A DNA stretch of 64,000 bases from Portunus trituberculatus (GCF_017591435.1 NC_059304.1:21326175-21390174); one strand, 5' to 3'. Counted from the first letter of the stretch, positions 1-56,519 are shown. Translations and numbers: made by a program. The notes: generated by a model not told the origin, from the letters alone.

Positions 1-889
1 TTTGTCCAGCCGCTTTGTTTACACTGTGACGTCACGGAAGGTTTGAACATGTGGGTGTCCAGAGGCAGAGAGGAAGATGTTGGAGCTAGTGAGGGACAAA
101 TGGCATGTATGGCACTCGAAAAATGAGTTGTATAGCAAAAAAAAAAAAAGGCCTACGTATAAGTACACAGGATGAGATCGCTGGCACTCTCCGATGACTG
201 CTTCCCTCTGTGCAGGGGTTTGTTGGTGAGGACTGAAGACTTGTAATGATTTAATTTCATCTTAATTGTGTATAATCTTTCGTTAACATGAACACTCTTT
301 TCATAAGAAATGTAGGCCAACCAGCCGATACCTCCCAGCCGCTATGTGTGAACGTGTTCCGGCTAGTAGGGCTCTGTCGGTACTTCTAGCGCCTAGCATT
401 TCTAGCCGCATACTGACACGTGTGAACCAGCCTTTACTCTTTCCTTCCTTCTCTCATTTCTTCCATGCTTCATTTCCTGGCTTCATTTCTTCCTTTCCTT
501 ACCACCTACATCCCTTCCTCTGTTATTCCATTCTCTTCTATCTCCTTATATTATTTACTTCCTACTTCTCTACCTCACATTCTCCATTCATCTTTTCCTT
601 ACTCAATCCCTTCCTCTCCTGTTACTCTCCATCTTGCCTCTCCTGTCTCTCTCCCTCCCTCTTCTCATTCACCCACTTCTTCACGTATATCTCTCCCTTC
701 CTTTTACTTAATTTTCCTTCTCCTTCCTATTCTTTCCTTCATTTCTGCATAGATTCCTCACGTTTCTCTCCTCTCCCTTTTGTTTTATTACTTCTTTTCT
801 TTCTTTCCTTTTTCTCCTCTCAAACTCCTTCCTCTCATCTCTATCCCTCCCTACCTACCTCCAGTGTTCCCTGTCACCTTACCCTCCCA

Positions 890-950
<61 letters not shown>

Positions 951-965
951 ATAGGCAATACTCAC

Positions 966-1085
966 TACTTCATTCTGGAAGCTGATGGTGAAGCCTCCCT
1001 CTATCTCCTCGTACGTCACCTCCCCTCTGCCTAGGCCCGCCGCCGCCGCAACCACCAGCAGCGCCGCTGCCACCAGATGCCTCAT
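966..1085 (-). CDS. First coding exon of a secreted protein, product unknown
   Basis: The exon encodes 40 residues starting MRHLVAAALLVVAAAAGLG. This is a typical signal peptide (basic start, then a long Ala/Leu/Val core), with cleavage likely near residue 19-21. The mature start is acidic (GEVTYEEIEGGFTISF). The exon ends at a good donor, GTA|GTGAGTATT, in phase 0. Only 17 bases into the intron a (GA)n/(CT)n array begins. The rest of the gene lies beyond the left edge. The Met chosen is the first one giving a signal peptide; the open frame upstream reads through a (CA)n array and is not credible. I do not recognise the family. Signal peptide plus donor make an exon likely, but the product cannot be named. 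Confidence 0.6.
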
Positions 1086-1232
1086 GCTCTCTCTCTCTCT
1101 CAGCGTCTGTCCTCCGTCCGCCGCGAGACACTGAGGTGAAGGGGAGGGAGAAACGAGCGGGTGAGTCACTGAACGAAAGGAAAAAACTGGATTGTGTGGA
1201 GTGTGTTGCATATTGGTTGCCTTTGTTGAGTT

Positions 1233-1580
<348 letters not shown>

Positions 1581-2049
1581 GGAGTTCCATCAACGTCACA
1601 CATAAGAAAAAAAATACTTTGTTGCTGAGAAGGGAAGATTCATTGGATGTATTTTGCTCCAATAAGAACATAAGAAAAGAGGGAAGCTGCAAGACGCCGT
1701 CAGGCCTACACGTGACACTCCCTGGATGAGCAAAGTTACTTAATTCCATCTATCTTCAACTCTCTCCCACCCTCTCTCTCTCTCTCTCTCTCTTTCTCTG
1801 TCACCTAGTCAGACCACCTTATCACACGCAGCATCATGACAATTCATTATATTTTCATGTATTAAAATGTATGCTGACAATTAACCTCAATATTTTTTTT
1901 TTATTATCAAGATTGAACACTTTTACGTTCATTTCAATATGTTACGCAGATTTTTCCTCTTATTCGTTTACGGCACGCTTATTCAAGTCAAAATACTTCC
2001 ATTGATTAAGATTTATTGCATTGTATTTATATTCTTAGTAGCACACAAC

Positions 2050-2092
<43 letters not shown>

Positions 2093-2166
2093 TTCTTTTT
2101 TCAGTAGCTCTAAGCATCTAAGGTATGCCTATTAAACTTATTATTCTATTAACCTATTAGCCACAG

Positions 2167-2258
2167 TATATATGAGCAGTACACAGGACACAGCCACGTC
2201 GCCCGCCACCGACCTCTCACGTCTCACCTTACAGCAGCGGATGCTCGACTGCAGACTG
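2167..2258 (+). CDS. Candidate coding exon of a small plus-strand gene
   Basis: The segment follows a good acceptor (attagccacag) and ends at a strong donor, CTG|GTGAGTGG. One frame is open throughout. It contains a Met at 2172 and reads MSSTQDTATSPATDLSRL, then a Gln/Arg/Leu-rich stretch, leaving in phase 0. The exon at 2736-2810 opens in phase 0 and runs 24 codons to a stop. If Met 2172 is the start, the product is a 53-residue Ser/Thr- then Lys-rich peptide without a signal sequence. Alternatively these are the last two exons of a larger gene. No family is recognised. Support comes only from splice signals and matching phase. Confidence 0.4.
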
Positions 2259-2398
2259 GTGAGTGGTGCAGGTGAGGCTGAGCACAACACACCTGCTGCC
2301 ATGCCTTATCACACACCATTACGTAATGTTATCCTGAATATTCACTACTTGTATTTGCCTTGTTGCTGCTATTAATGCTGCTGCTGGTGCTACTACTG

Positions 2399-2436
<38 letters not shown>

Positions 2437-2438
2437 GC

Positions 2439-2476
<38 letters not shown>

Positions 2477-2735
2477 CATATCAACCTAAGCTAAAGTTTT
2501 ATCTTCGTATGGTTACAGTTAATTTTTCTTGTTTGTTTTGTTCATGTTCCTCTTCCTCCCCCTCTACCATTTCCCTCCACCATTACCATCACCATCACCA
2601 CCTCCTCCTACTGTTACTGCCATCACTATCACCATCACCATCACCACCGCCGCCAAAACCAGTATTATAAAACCACAGCACACAATCATTATTATTATCA
2701 TTATTATTATTATTATTTTTTTTTTTTTTTTTTAG

Positions 2736-2807
2736 GGAGGAGCAGCTGCCAAGTTTAAGAAAACCATAATGAAAAAGGACATTAGTAACATATTTAAAAG
2801 AGCCTTC

Positions 2808-2810
<3 letters not shown>
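2736..2810 (+). CDS. Candidate terminal exon paired with 2167-2258
   Basis: The acceptor has an (ATT)n and poly(T) tract ending TTTAG|GG. The exon reads GGAAAKFKKTIMKKDISNIF, then KRAF and a TAG stop at 2808-2810, in phase 0 with the upstream candidate exon. The encoded tail is strongly basic and helix-like. A (GA)n array starts directly at the stop codon. The function is unknown. Confidence 0.4.
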
Positions 2811-2861
<51 letters not shown>

Positions 2862-2936
2862 CTTCGGGGGCATGATAGGGGCATGAGACGCGATATAGAT
2901 GACCGTGGGAACCTTAGGAAGTGACGCAGCTTATAC

Positions 2937-3006
<70 letters not shown>

Positions 3007-3221
3007 GCACACCTGACGTAGCCCCAGGTACTTCTGAAAATGTGGTCAGTTTCCCATAGTTCATTGCGACATAATGGGTTTGTTAAGAGGCAGTGAGTGA
3101 TGCTTATGGGGTTAAAAGTAAGATCCGTGTTCTGAAACGCTTTGCTGTTTTGATGAGAAGAGAACACATCAGTAGCAATGTGAATGGTTTCCTGCATGTT
3201 ATCTGGATCGCTTAAACACTG

Positions 3222-3301
<80 letters not shown>

Positions 3302-3306
<5 letters not shown>

Positions 3307-3905
3307 GTCGATTGCTAGCTTGAAGATAGTCCTTTTTCGTCGCTTAACCTTTATCTTTACGCTACAATCGACGTCGCGAGATGAAGATGAAGATTTAAGG
3401 TTCGTATTTAAAAACGCTCTGCTCTCTCACCGTGACTGTTTTCCAAGGCCACAGAGATGATTAGCGGGGTTTTCAAGAGTGTTTCTCCAGTTAGTAATAT
3501 AGAAATCTTGTCACTCTACCTTTAGAACTATAAAAAAAAAACTTAGAAAACTCGTGTAAATTTATAGGAAGCCTTTTGAAATAGTGAAGGTGATTGGCGT
3601 CGATTGCTTATAGCTTGAAGATGGTCCTTTTGCGTCGCTTAACCTTCATCTTTACGTTACAATTGACGTCGTGTGAAGATGAAGAATTAAAGTCCATATC
3701 TAGAAACGCTCTGTTTTCTCACCGTGACTGTTTTCCAAGGCCACAGAGATGATCAGCGGGATTTTCAAGTGTGTTTTTTCCAGGTAATAGTGTAGAAATT
3801 TTGTCACTCTGCCTCTAGAACTATAAAAAAACACCTTAAAAACTCAATTAAATTTATATAAAGCTTTTTGAAATAGTGGAGGCGAAGCACAGACTTCTTT
3901 GAGAA
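3302..3905. repeat. 289-bp tandem duplication carrying two family B repeats
   Basis: ATGGCGTCGATTGCTAGCTT at 3,302 recurs as GGCGTCGATTGCTTATAGCT at about 3,595. Each unit includes a family B element (AAACGCTCTG ... AGCCTTTTGAAATAGTG). Confidence 0.8.
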
Positions 3906-4418
3906 TACGAGCTCGTCGGAATTAGTTTTATTGAATTGTGTTTAGTGTTTTGTTTTTTTCTTTTTCTCTTCGTTTTTTTTTTTTTCCTTTTTTTCAGCTG
4001 ACTCATTGATTCAGTAGCTGGCACTTACAATTCTGGATAGTGAGCGTCACTTGTTTTCGTTTTTGTTTTTTCTTATTTTTTATCAGATATATATCTTTAG
4101 TATTTTTTTTTTTTCTCTCTCTCTCTCTCTCTCTCTCCACCACTGCCACTACCACCATTCCCACTATATATAGATACAAAGAGCATCAGCCTCACAATCA
4201 CCATCATCACCGTCACCACTTCCACCCTGTCACTATCACCATCATCAACACTTCCACCTTGTCACCACTACCATTTCCCACCATTACCACTACTACCATC
4301 ACCACTATTACCTTGTTTCTATTCTCTCCATGGACATGACTGAGCTGAGAGAATACTTACAGATTATGTAGTACAGTATAGATGGAAATATTAACTGTGT
4401 GTTTCACTGTTTCACTAT

Positions 4419-4711
4419 TTCACTGTTTGATCTGCTGCAGTCTCTGACGAGACAGCCAGACGTTACCCTACGGAACGAGCTCAGAGCTCATTATTTCCGA
4501 TCTTGGGATAGGCCTGAGACCAGGCACACACCACACACCGGGACAACAAGGTCACAACTCCTCGATTTACATCCCGTACCTACTCACTGCTAGGTGAACA
4601 GGGGCTACACGTGAAAGGAGACACACCCAAATATCTCCACCCGGCCGGGGAATCGAACCCCGGTCCTCTGGTTTGTGAAGCCAGCGCTCTAACCACTGAG
4701 CTACCGGGCGT
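4419..4711 (-). mobile_element. tRNA-Val-derived SINE, type 1
   Basis: On the minus strand the head has A box (TAGCTCAGTGGTTAGAGCG), an anticodon arm CTGGCTTCACAAACCAG with anticodon CAC, and B box GGTTCGATTCC. A body of about 220 bases follows, ending in CTGCAGCAGATCAAACAGTG. Short GT runs flank it. Confidence 0.85.
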
Positions 4712-5062
4712 ATGTGTGTGATTCCATGCAGGACGCACTATCATGCACGTCATCATCATTACACCCAATCTTATGACTCATCTTAATTGCCCCGACACAT
4801 GCTATCACCCTGCCACCCTGCTATCTTGCTGGAGGAGGCAATGACAATAGCAATAGCAATGGCAATGGCAACTTCACACCTCCACATGGCACCTCTGAGC
4901 ATTGAAGAGGAACAGACAGCGATCAGGATGGAATAAAAGGTACATTGTCATTTGCACGTACGCTATATTTACAAGTGCCACGACCCGCTGGTGTATTTGT
5001 AGGAGGCGGTACAGCACCCACACCTGTACCGTACGGGGAAAGACGATGGTACAGAGCAGTAT

Positions 5063-5165
5063 TTTGAAAGGCCACATAGATCATTAGCCGGGTTTTCTTG
5101 AGTCTTTCCTAACAGTGATGTAGAATTCTTATATCTATCACTGGAATTACTATAAAGTGCCACTA
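5063..5165. mobile_element. Family B repeat, internal fragment
   Basis: Contains TTGAAAGGCCACATAGATCA, the GTAGAATTCTTATATCTATC middle and the CTATAAAGTGCC segment. Both ends are missing. Confidence 0.55.
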
Positions 5166-5999
5166 AAACCCTGTGTGTCTTCCTCAGCCCACAGAGCGGT
5201 CGCGGCATCACTGCATCACGGCACACGGCAACACATCTATTCCTGGTGGTGAGACTCATTCACAACCCTATGGTGCTTGGGGTACTCCTGTGGGTACATG
5301 TCTGAGGGTATTGGAGCTGCGAGGCATTGTGTTTTGCATCAGATCTAACTATCCTCTACATGTGTGTGTGTGTGGGGGGGGGGGGAAGCCTGGGAGGGTC
5401 TCTGAGGTGTGAGGCACGGAGGAGAGCTATACTTCACTGTTACAAGAGAGGCCTGTGGTGCGGTTGAAATTTCTAGTATACATGGGACGTGATGGATGAC
5501 TTACTTGTTAGTTTTGTTTACATTCTACTACCCGTTGCAATATGGTAACTATACACAGACCACCAGGGAGCGAAGGCTAAGGTGCAGCTTGGACGAGGCG
5601 AGGAGGTGTTGCTTCCTCCGTGGCTGACGATGCCTTGCCTGTATCCTGCCACGAATGCACAACGCGGAACTAAACCATCTCAGTGACACACCTAAACTCT
5701 ACACAAACATTGCCATCTCAGTACTTGTCGGTGGAGGAACTTAATGTCACAGGAGAAACGTGTCAGTGTCCAAGAGGGGGAGAAAGAGACATTTGTTTTG
5801 TGTCAGAGGTCAGCATGGGATAAACACATTTCGAGTGCTTGAGTCTCTGCCCGCCACTCAGACTTTTCACACCACCTCCTATGACACGAAGCTCCTTAAG
5901 ATACTCTACTGGGGGCACACCGGTGGACTAGACAGGACTGGACTGGACAAGTAAGTATAAAGTTATTGCTGTTGTGAGATGCGCCGCGACACTGCAGGA

Positions 6000-48398
<42,399 letters not shown>

Positions 48399-48659
48399 GG
48401 CGGTGCTGCGAGGAACCTGCCTGGCGGTGCTATAGTGGCTGGCCCCGCTGGGAGACTGCTATGAAGAATGAACTGGACCTCCCTGGACCCCACTGGACGC
48501 GCCTGGCCCTCGCACACCCGCTCCTGTTGTGATAATGGCAAGGTGTCTCACGCGCACACTTGGCACTTGGTTCAGGCACTCGCTACTCGCCACTCACCAT
48601 CCATCCCGCCTCGCCACGCTCACTCACTGTCTCCTGGTCTTACTCTTCACATCGTCGCC

Positions 48660-49040
48660 CTCCTTTTGTTCTTCTCTCTCTCTCCGTTCTTTTTCTTGTC
48701 TTTCCTCTCCTTTTCTCTCCCTGATTTCTTCTGCCTCGTTTCTCTTTCGCGTTTGTTTTTTTTAGTCTTCTGATAACGTCTTCACTATTTTCTCGCTCTC
48801 TCTCACTTAGTTTGTGTGTTCGTTCCCTTTTGCTATTTCTTACTTTCCACATCTTCTTCCTTTTGTTCTTCTCTCTTTCTGCTCTTCCTTCTTGTCTTTC
48901 CTCTCCTTTTCTTTCCCTGTTATCTTCTACCTCATTTCTCTTTCGTGTTTGTTTTCCTGGTCTTCGTTAACGTCTTGATATTTTTTTTCTCGCTCTCTGT
49001 CTCTTGGTTTGTGTGTTTGTTCGCTTTCGCTATTAGTATT
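48660..49040. repeat. About 190-bp tandem duplication, pyrimidine-rich
   Basis: CTTGTCTTTCCTCTCCTTTT to GTTTGTGTGTTCG at 48,690-48,830 recurs at 48,892-49,025. Confidence 0.75.
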
Positions 49041-49375
49041 CTGCGTATTATTTTTGTTCATTCATATGTTTACTGATTGCTACAAGTACCTATATGTTTG
49101 TCCATCTATGTATCTCTCTATCTGACTTACTTACTTATCCATCCATCCATCTATCTCTCCATCTTCCTGACTATCTATCAATCTTTTAAGAGGGAGGTTT
49201 CAAGACTTTTGTCCCAGATTTTATTCATTGGCTAACTCTCTTAATCTTTTAGGGAACTGGCAATCAAGTGGGTCTTTTTCTTTATATTTCTTTTTTGTTA
49301 CCCTTGGCCAGCTTCCCCAATTCCATGAAAAAGATAAATAAATAAAAAAAAAATCAAGCTATCCATCCACATTAA

Positions 49376-49900
49376 CACATTAACACCATAAAAACAAGAA
49401 AAAAACAATTATAATGGTGACACGACACTCCCAACACATTACGACACCACCAACACAGTCAAGGAAGGAAGGAAGGAAGGCAGAAAGAAGGAAAGGAACA
49501 AAGAAGGGAAGGAAGGAAGGCAAGAAGAAGGAAAGGAAGGAAGAAGGGTAGGTAGGTAGATAGGTAGGTAGGTAGGAAGGAAAGAGGGAGGGAATCTTCA
49601 CTTTTTTATTTGCTCTATGCTTGTCTAACTATGTATCTTTTTATCTGACTTACCTATCCATCCATCCATCCATCTTACTATCTTCCAGGCTAACTATCAA
49701 TCAATTCATCCATCCACCCCATACATCTATTTCCTCACTAACACATTAACACAATAAAAACAAGGAAAAACAAATTACAATGGTGACAAGACACTCCCAA
49801 CACATTACACCACAAACACGGTCAAGGAAGGAAAGGAAGGAAAATGAAGGAAAAGGCAGAAAGGAAAAGGAAGGAAGGAAGAAGGAAAGGAGGGAAGAAG
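49376..49900. repeat. About 365-bp duplication with AAGG tracts
   Basis: ATTAACACCATAAAAACAAG ... CACTCCCAACACATTACGAC at 49,379 is repeated at 49,746. Each copy is followed by (GGAA)n-rich sequence. Confidence 0.75.
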
Positions 49901-50014
49901 TCTTAAGCCCTAAGCCACGCCCCATCACAAGGACAACCGCTGCGCCACTTGGGAACGAGAGAATAACATGTATGCACTAGAATAATAGCGATATTTTTCA
50001 CTGCCCGCTAATTT

Positions 50015-50075
<61 letters not shown>

Positions 50076-50193
50076 AGGGTGAGGGGAAAGGCAAGACAGG
50101 CAGCTGACAAGATAATGGTAGGGTGATTGCAGCCCTAATAGACACAGCTGATGAGTACTTATTTGTATTGATGTTACTGCTGCAATAGATTCT

Positions 50194-51504
<1,311 letters not shown>

Positions 51505-51952
51505 CCAAACACGTCTCGTCTTGCCTCTATCGATTAACATAAAGACGAGGAGGAGGCAGTCAACCCTTTTATCTCACAAGAGGGGGTCGAGAGAGCTGGC
51601 ATGCCTTTGACGAGGAGGAGGAGGAGGAGCAGGAGGAGGAGGAGGAGAGATGTTGAGAGGAATGAAAGCAAATACAGTAGATAAACGAGATGAGAGAGGA
51701 TGTCAGGGAGAGAAAAGGAGAAAAAGAGAGAAGAAGGAGAGGAGAGAGATGAACAAGAGGAGAAAGGACAGATCGAAAGTAAGAGAGAGAGAGAACATGA
51801 ACAATAGAAAAGAGAGAGAAGAGATAAAGGGAAGAGATAAGGAAGAGATAACAGGGGATGAAGAAAAGGAACAGGAGAGAAGAGGAGAAACGAGAAGTAA
51901 AGTTAGATAGAGAAAAAAAAAAGTTAGAATGAGAAATAGATGAATAAAAAAG

Positions 51953-51954
<2 letters not shown>

Positions 51955-52021
<67 letters not shown>

Positions 52022-52084
52022 AGCCACCCAGTCCTCGCTTCGTTGATGTTTAAACTCCTCTTTTGTATGAACGTGGCGGGTCTC

Positions 52085-52180
<96 letters not shown>
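51955..52180. repeat. Two (GT)n arrays around a 67-bp unique segment
   Basis: 51,955-52,019 and 52,087-52,180. The middle starts CAGCCACCCAGTCCTCGC. Confidence 0.95.
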
Positions 52181-52183
<3 letters not shown>

Positions 52184-52309
52184 CTACCACGAGGAGAGCA
52201 ATATTAACAAGCTTTACCAAATCTCTCGTTCACTTTTCATACTCGTGTGATGGTGAGCTGTATTCTAAAATCACTCCTTGTTTTCCACATTTTCACTGTT
52301 TTCAAATGG

Positions 52310-52815
52310 TTCTAAGTGAAGTCATGCAGTTTTTTTTTTCATTTTAGTGTTTTTATACAGTTTTTGTGAGAGATTAACAAGATTTCTACATTGTTTAACC
52401 CTTTCAATAGTGGAAAACATTCTTACTTTGAGATTTGTGTACGATTAGACGATTTTGTTGACATGAGGAAGGATCTATGGAGGTCAGAAGATAAATGATC
52501 ACAGTCTTCACTATTTCAATTCCACACTTAGCCCTTTCAATACTGGAACACATTTTTACTTTGAGTTTTGTGTACGAATAGACCATTTTACTGACATTAG
52601 GAAGGGTCTATGGAGGTCAGAAGATTAATGGCCACAGTCTTCACTATTTCAATCCCCTACATGAGTTTCTGAAGCTGTATAAAATCACCAAATAGTAAGC
52701 AGAATGAATATGGAAACACGTCATGGTACTGAAGGGGATAAAGGAGAAGTAGTCTTGAAAATCTGGTTAATCATTTTTGTAGGGCTTTGAAAATAGTCGT
52801 GGTGAGAGAACAATG
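52310..52815. mobile_element. Family B repeat, reverse, split by MITEs
   Basis: The left part ends ACAAGATTTCTACATTG and the right part reads GGGCTTTGAAAATAGTCGTG. The TTAA-type tandem pair lies between. Confidence 0.6.
52395..52741. mobile_element. Two TTAA-type MITEs (family A) in tandem, first truncated
   Basis: The first copy starts TTAACCCTTTCAATAGTGG and breaks off near 52,527. There a second copy starts TTAGCCCTTTCAATACTGG and ends GTACTGAAGGGGATAA. The pair splits a family B repeat. Confidence 0.8.
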
Positions 52816-53034
52816 TGATTCATAGTTTTCTTTTTTTTTTTTTTTGTATCTATTCTTTTTATTTTTCTTCTCTTCTTTCCAATTCCTCATTTATTATTTA
52901 TTTTTATCACCTTATTCCTCGCTTTCCTCTGCTTATTACTCTCTTTCCTCCCTTCCATCCCTCCACTTCTTCATTTTATCTCTCTTCCTCTTTCTCCTTT
53001 CCTACTCTTCCGTCATGTATAAAATTCACCCGCC

Positions 53035-53114
<80 letters not shown>

Positions 53115-53285
53115 CACTACGTCTCAAGTGCACAATTCAGAGCCTCTCGAGGGTTTGTTTATAAATACTAAGGTACATCTTCTCAAACTCCTCATTGACT
53201 TCTCTTGACAACTGAGAGGGAGAGGGAGAGGGAGAGGGAGAGAGAGGGAAAGGTTCTGCTTACTAACTCACCCTCTCCCTGGCAC

Positions 53286-53502
53286 CCTAAGCTCTTTCAG
53301 TATACTGTGACGCAATCTTATATTGAGTTTTGGGTATGATTAGACGATTTTATTGAAATTAGGAAGCGTTTATGGAGGTCAAAAGATTAATGGCCAAAAT
53401 CTTCACTACTTTAATCCCGACGTGAGTTTCTGAAGCTGTATAAAATCACCAAATAGTGAGGAGAATACATATGGAAACGCATCATGGTACTCAAGGAATT
53501 AA
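53286..53502. mobile_element. TTAA-type MITE (family A)
   Basis: Starts CTAAGCTCTTTCAGTATACT and ends GGTACTCAAGGAATTAA. It lies just before a family B copy and about 600 bp upstream of the viral protease relic. Confidence 0.75.
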
Positions 53503-53533
53503 GAACACGAGGAAAGATACAAGACACCTCCGC

Positions 53534-53762
53534 TGTATACTGAAACATTTTGCTCTCTCACCGCGACTGTTTTCCAAGGCCACACAGCTGATTGATCTAA
53601 TTCTTGAGAGGGTTTATTCTGTTCATAATGTAGAAATATTGTTAAGCTGTCTCTTGAACAATAAAAGCACCATTAAAAACCCTGTGTCGACTTCAAACAG
53701 AGCCTTTTGAATTAATGTATTATAATGGCGGTGCGGCAGAGAAGTGCTTCAGAAAGTGAGCC
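53534..53762. mobile_element. Family B MITE-like repeat
   Basis: Starts CTGTATACTGAAACATTTTG and ends AGAAGTGCTTCAGAAAGTG. Lies about 350 bp upstream of the viral protease relic. Confidence 0.65.
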
Positions 53763-53866
53763 TTGGTAGTGCAGGAGAGGAGAGGCGGGATTGAGTGAGT
53801 GTCCTGAGGATGGCAGACTTGGGCCATGCATTCTGACTGACACAGAGTAAATAAGCAAACATACAA

Positions 53867-54010
<144 letters not shown>

Positions 54011-54107
54011 TGGGGAGGAATACATTCAGATCCCCAATCGTCCCTACCTTAGCTCTGGTGTGAGAGGTTGGAGTTGGTTCATTCTTACCAAACCAAGCGA
54101 AATTTGA

Positions 54108-55016
54108 CACAAAAGCCAATCATCCTCTGTATGGAAGCACCGGCCTCCCTCCACCTTGCTGGTACAAGTAAGGAAAGGAGGAGTGCTAGCCGTGGGTAAA
54201 CCAGGCTTTCGAATGGACCCCGCTACCCTGACCGACCTGATGGAGGTGAGCATCGAGGGTGAATACATGCCAGCGCTGCAACACGTGCGAGTCATGTACA
54301 CCACAGAGGCCCTCAAGCTGATGTACTCAGGCCGCGGCCGCCTTAACGGGAGGTTCTTCTGTGTGGGAGCCGCCAACAAACATGCCTACCGTCTGTGCCC
54401 GGGACAGGGCGTGCTGCTGTACATATCGGGCACAGACCCCCGCCGCCTCGTGCACTTCGGGGAGTTCTTGGGGGAGGGTGTGCTGCACGCCGTGGTGCTG
54501 TACCGCGGCCTGGATGGGGACTACTGCTTCTTTGACAGTAACTTCCAGCACATCCCCAACGATGAGGTGGTGGCCGCCACGGTGCGCTCCGGGCCAGGCC
54601 AGGTGCACTGGTACTACGACCTGTACGGCATGCAGGGCGTCGGCATCAGCACGTGCCAGTACCACTGCCTGGCCTTCATGAGCTTCGTGGTTCAGCACAG
54701 CCACCTGCCCACCTGGGCCCTCATCTAGGAGCACAGGAGGTACATGGGTACCTTCGCTGACGAGAAGGCTGTGCGCCTCACGCAGCAGCTCTTCGACGAG
54801 GCGGGCATCGTGACGGATTTCAACACCGCCGGGCGCGGCGACTTGCCCGTGCACAGCCTCGCCGCCGCCCAGGGTGGCCAGGCCTGCCAAGTGCCAGAGG
54901 AACAGCGAATAGTGAGCAGGTACCTGAAGGACCTCACCTTCCAGCAGGTGCAGACCCTGACGGCCAGCGTGACTGTGACCGTAGTGCCCCCCACCACCAC
55001 ACGCTACCCACCCTGA
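54108..55016 (+). pseudogene. Endogenous viral-type cysteine protease relic (adenain/ULP1 fold), broken by an in-frame stop
   Basis: This is an intronless, GC-rich reading frame in AT- and repeat-rich surroundings. The best Met is at 54213; the frame is open back to 54108. Counting from that Met, His92 in GVLHAVVLY, Asp108 in CFFDSN, Gln141 and Cys148 in the ISTCQYHCLAFMSF segment form a His-Asp-Gln-Cys set. The Gln-to-Cys spacing of seven matches adenovirus protease, and the His-to-acid spacing is almost the same. Proteases of this fold mature virions in adenoviruses, Polintons and other large DNA viruses. A TAG at 54726-54728 interrupts the frame after 171 codons. The same frame then continues 95 codons to TGA at 55014. 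No integrase, polymerase, packaging ATPase or capsid gene is visible nearby, so this is an isolated fragment. A host ULP-like gene is the alternative. Confidence 0.6.
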
Positions 55017-55019
55017 ACT

Positions 55020-55890
55020 AGTCACGTCCATGAAAAACAAGTATAAGTGTCAAAAAATGTCAAATAAAAGTAAATGAAAAAAAAAGTAGCTATAAAGATA
55101 AAGATATGACATGTATATCGATGTGTGTCATACAGTAGGTAACTATGAAATATGTATATGGATGAATTTGTATATGGAAATATGTAGATATGACACGCAA
55201 AATCGTGAAGCGTTCCATATGTAGGATATGTATATAGATATATATGTATATAAATGTATCTACGTATATGAATTAATGTGTATAGAAATGTCAACAAATG
55301 AAAAATTAAGAAATGTTAATATATGTAACTAGTATGTGTATGGCAATGTGTATTAATGTAAGGATAAAAAATGTTTACCAATGAATGTTACATTAAGAAA
55401 GGAAAAAGGATATTACATGTATGTGTACACAATATGTATGTAGCTGTGTGTTTGTAACGAGACGGATATAAATGTTAACAAATAGATGAATAATGAATCA
55501 AATGAGAAAATGACTGTACAACAATGTAATCAATTATGTATATCCCTAAAAATACCAAAAACTAATTAAATGGAGGAAATGATTCTATGTATATGAACAG
55601 TGCATGTAATAATGTATGTGTAATTGTATATAACGAATGTAAATGAATTGATAGACGTGAATGTGTAAACTGCGTTAGGTTACGAAAAGATATGAAAAAA
55701 TGATATGCTAGTATAAGTAGATGAGCATAAAATGTTTGCATATGAAAATAACAATAAAAGAATATGCCCATATACTCGTATATAACTGAATGTAAAAAAA
55801 AAACAAATAAAGAAAAAAAAATAAAGAAAAGAAGTAAAAGAAAAAAGAAAAATAAGTACTTGTATTATTAAGCCTGCAATTACATATAGA
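55020..55890. other. AT-rich ATGTATATG-type sequence
   Basis: About 870 bases of loosely repetitive (ATGTATATG, AATGTATA) AT-rich sequence after the viral relic. No gene seen. Confidence 0.6.
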
Positions 55891-56519
55891 CACACACGAA
55901 TGAATGACAAAAACTCTTTCATTAATAGATTGGTTTCTATCTCAAGTTTTCTTATTGACCCTTTTATTGCTGCTGTGGTAGGCGGCCACTGTTCTTCTAC
56001 ATGTATCAACAGTGGTGTTCCTCACGGTTCTGTCCTATCACCCACTCTTTTCCTGCTGTTCATAAATTATCTTTTAAAGTCTAAACCAAACCTCTTATCC
56101 TATACACTTCTACGTTCATGATATAACACTACACTTTTCCACGTCTTTTCGTTGACGATCAATCTTCAGGAAGTAAACAGGAACGAAACAGAACGCCTGA
56201 CGTCTAATCTCTCTATTGTCTCTGATTTGGGACAGAGAAAACTTAGTAGTGTTTAATGTCTCAAAAACTCAGTTCCTCCATCTATCAACTCGACACAACC
56301 TTCCAGACAACTACCCTCTCTTCTTCCATGACATTCAACTGTCCCCTAGCTCTTCTCCGTTTATCCTTTACTTATGATCTAAACTGAAAACTTCTCATCT
56401 CATCTTTGCTAAAACAGCTTCTCTATGTTAAGCGTCTCCGCGACATTGTTTCATCTACCCCACCCGCTCATAATTTCGCATAAGGGCGTTATCTATCCTT
56501 GTATGGAGTATGTATCACG

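Larger units (their letters stand above)
3906..5999. other. Intergenic region downstream of the IR gene
   Basis: T-rich tract near 3,950-4,130, (CAC/CAT)-rich tract 4,135-4,320, one SINE and a family B fragment. 5,420-5,999 is unique sequence with short frames and no convincing gene. An AATAAA polyadenylation signal on the minus strand was not located with confidence. Confidence 0.5.

Noticed and set aside
5187..5251. Plus-strand exon-like segment after TCTTCCTCAG
   Set aside because: Splice signals are fair, but it directly adjoins a family B repeat and has no partner exon or recognisable peptide.
5760..5954. 64-codon plus frame with a GTAAGT near its end
   Set aside because: No acceptor in the right frame and no similarity; probably chance.
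54327..55040. 237-codon minus frame opposite the viral relic
   Set aside because: Antisense shadow of a GC-rich frame; no motif, while the plus strand has the protease pattern.
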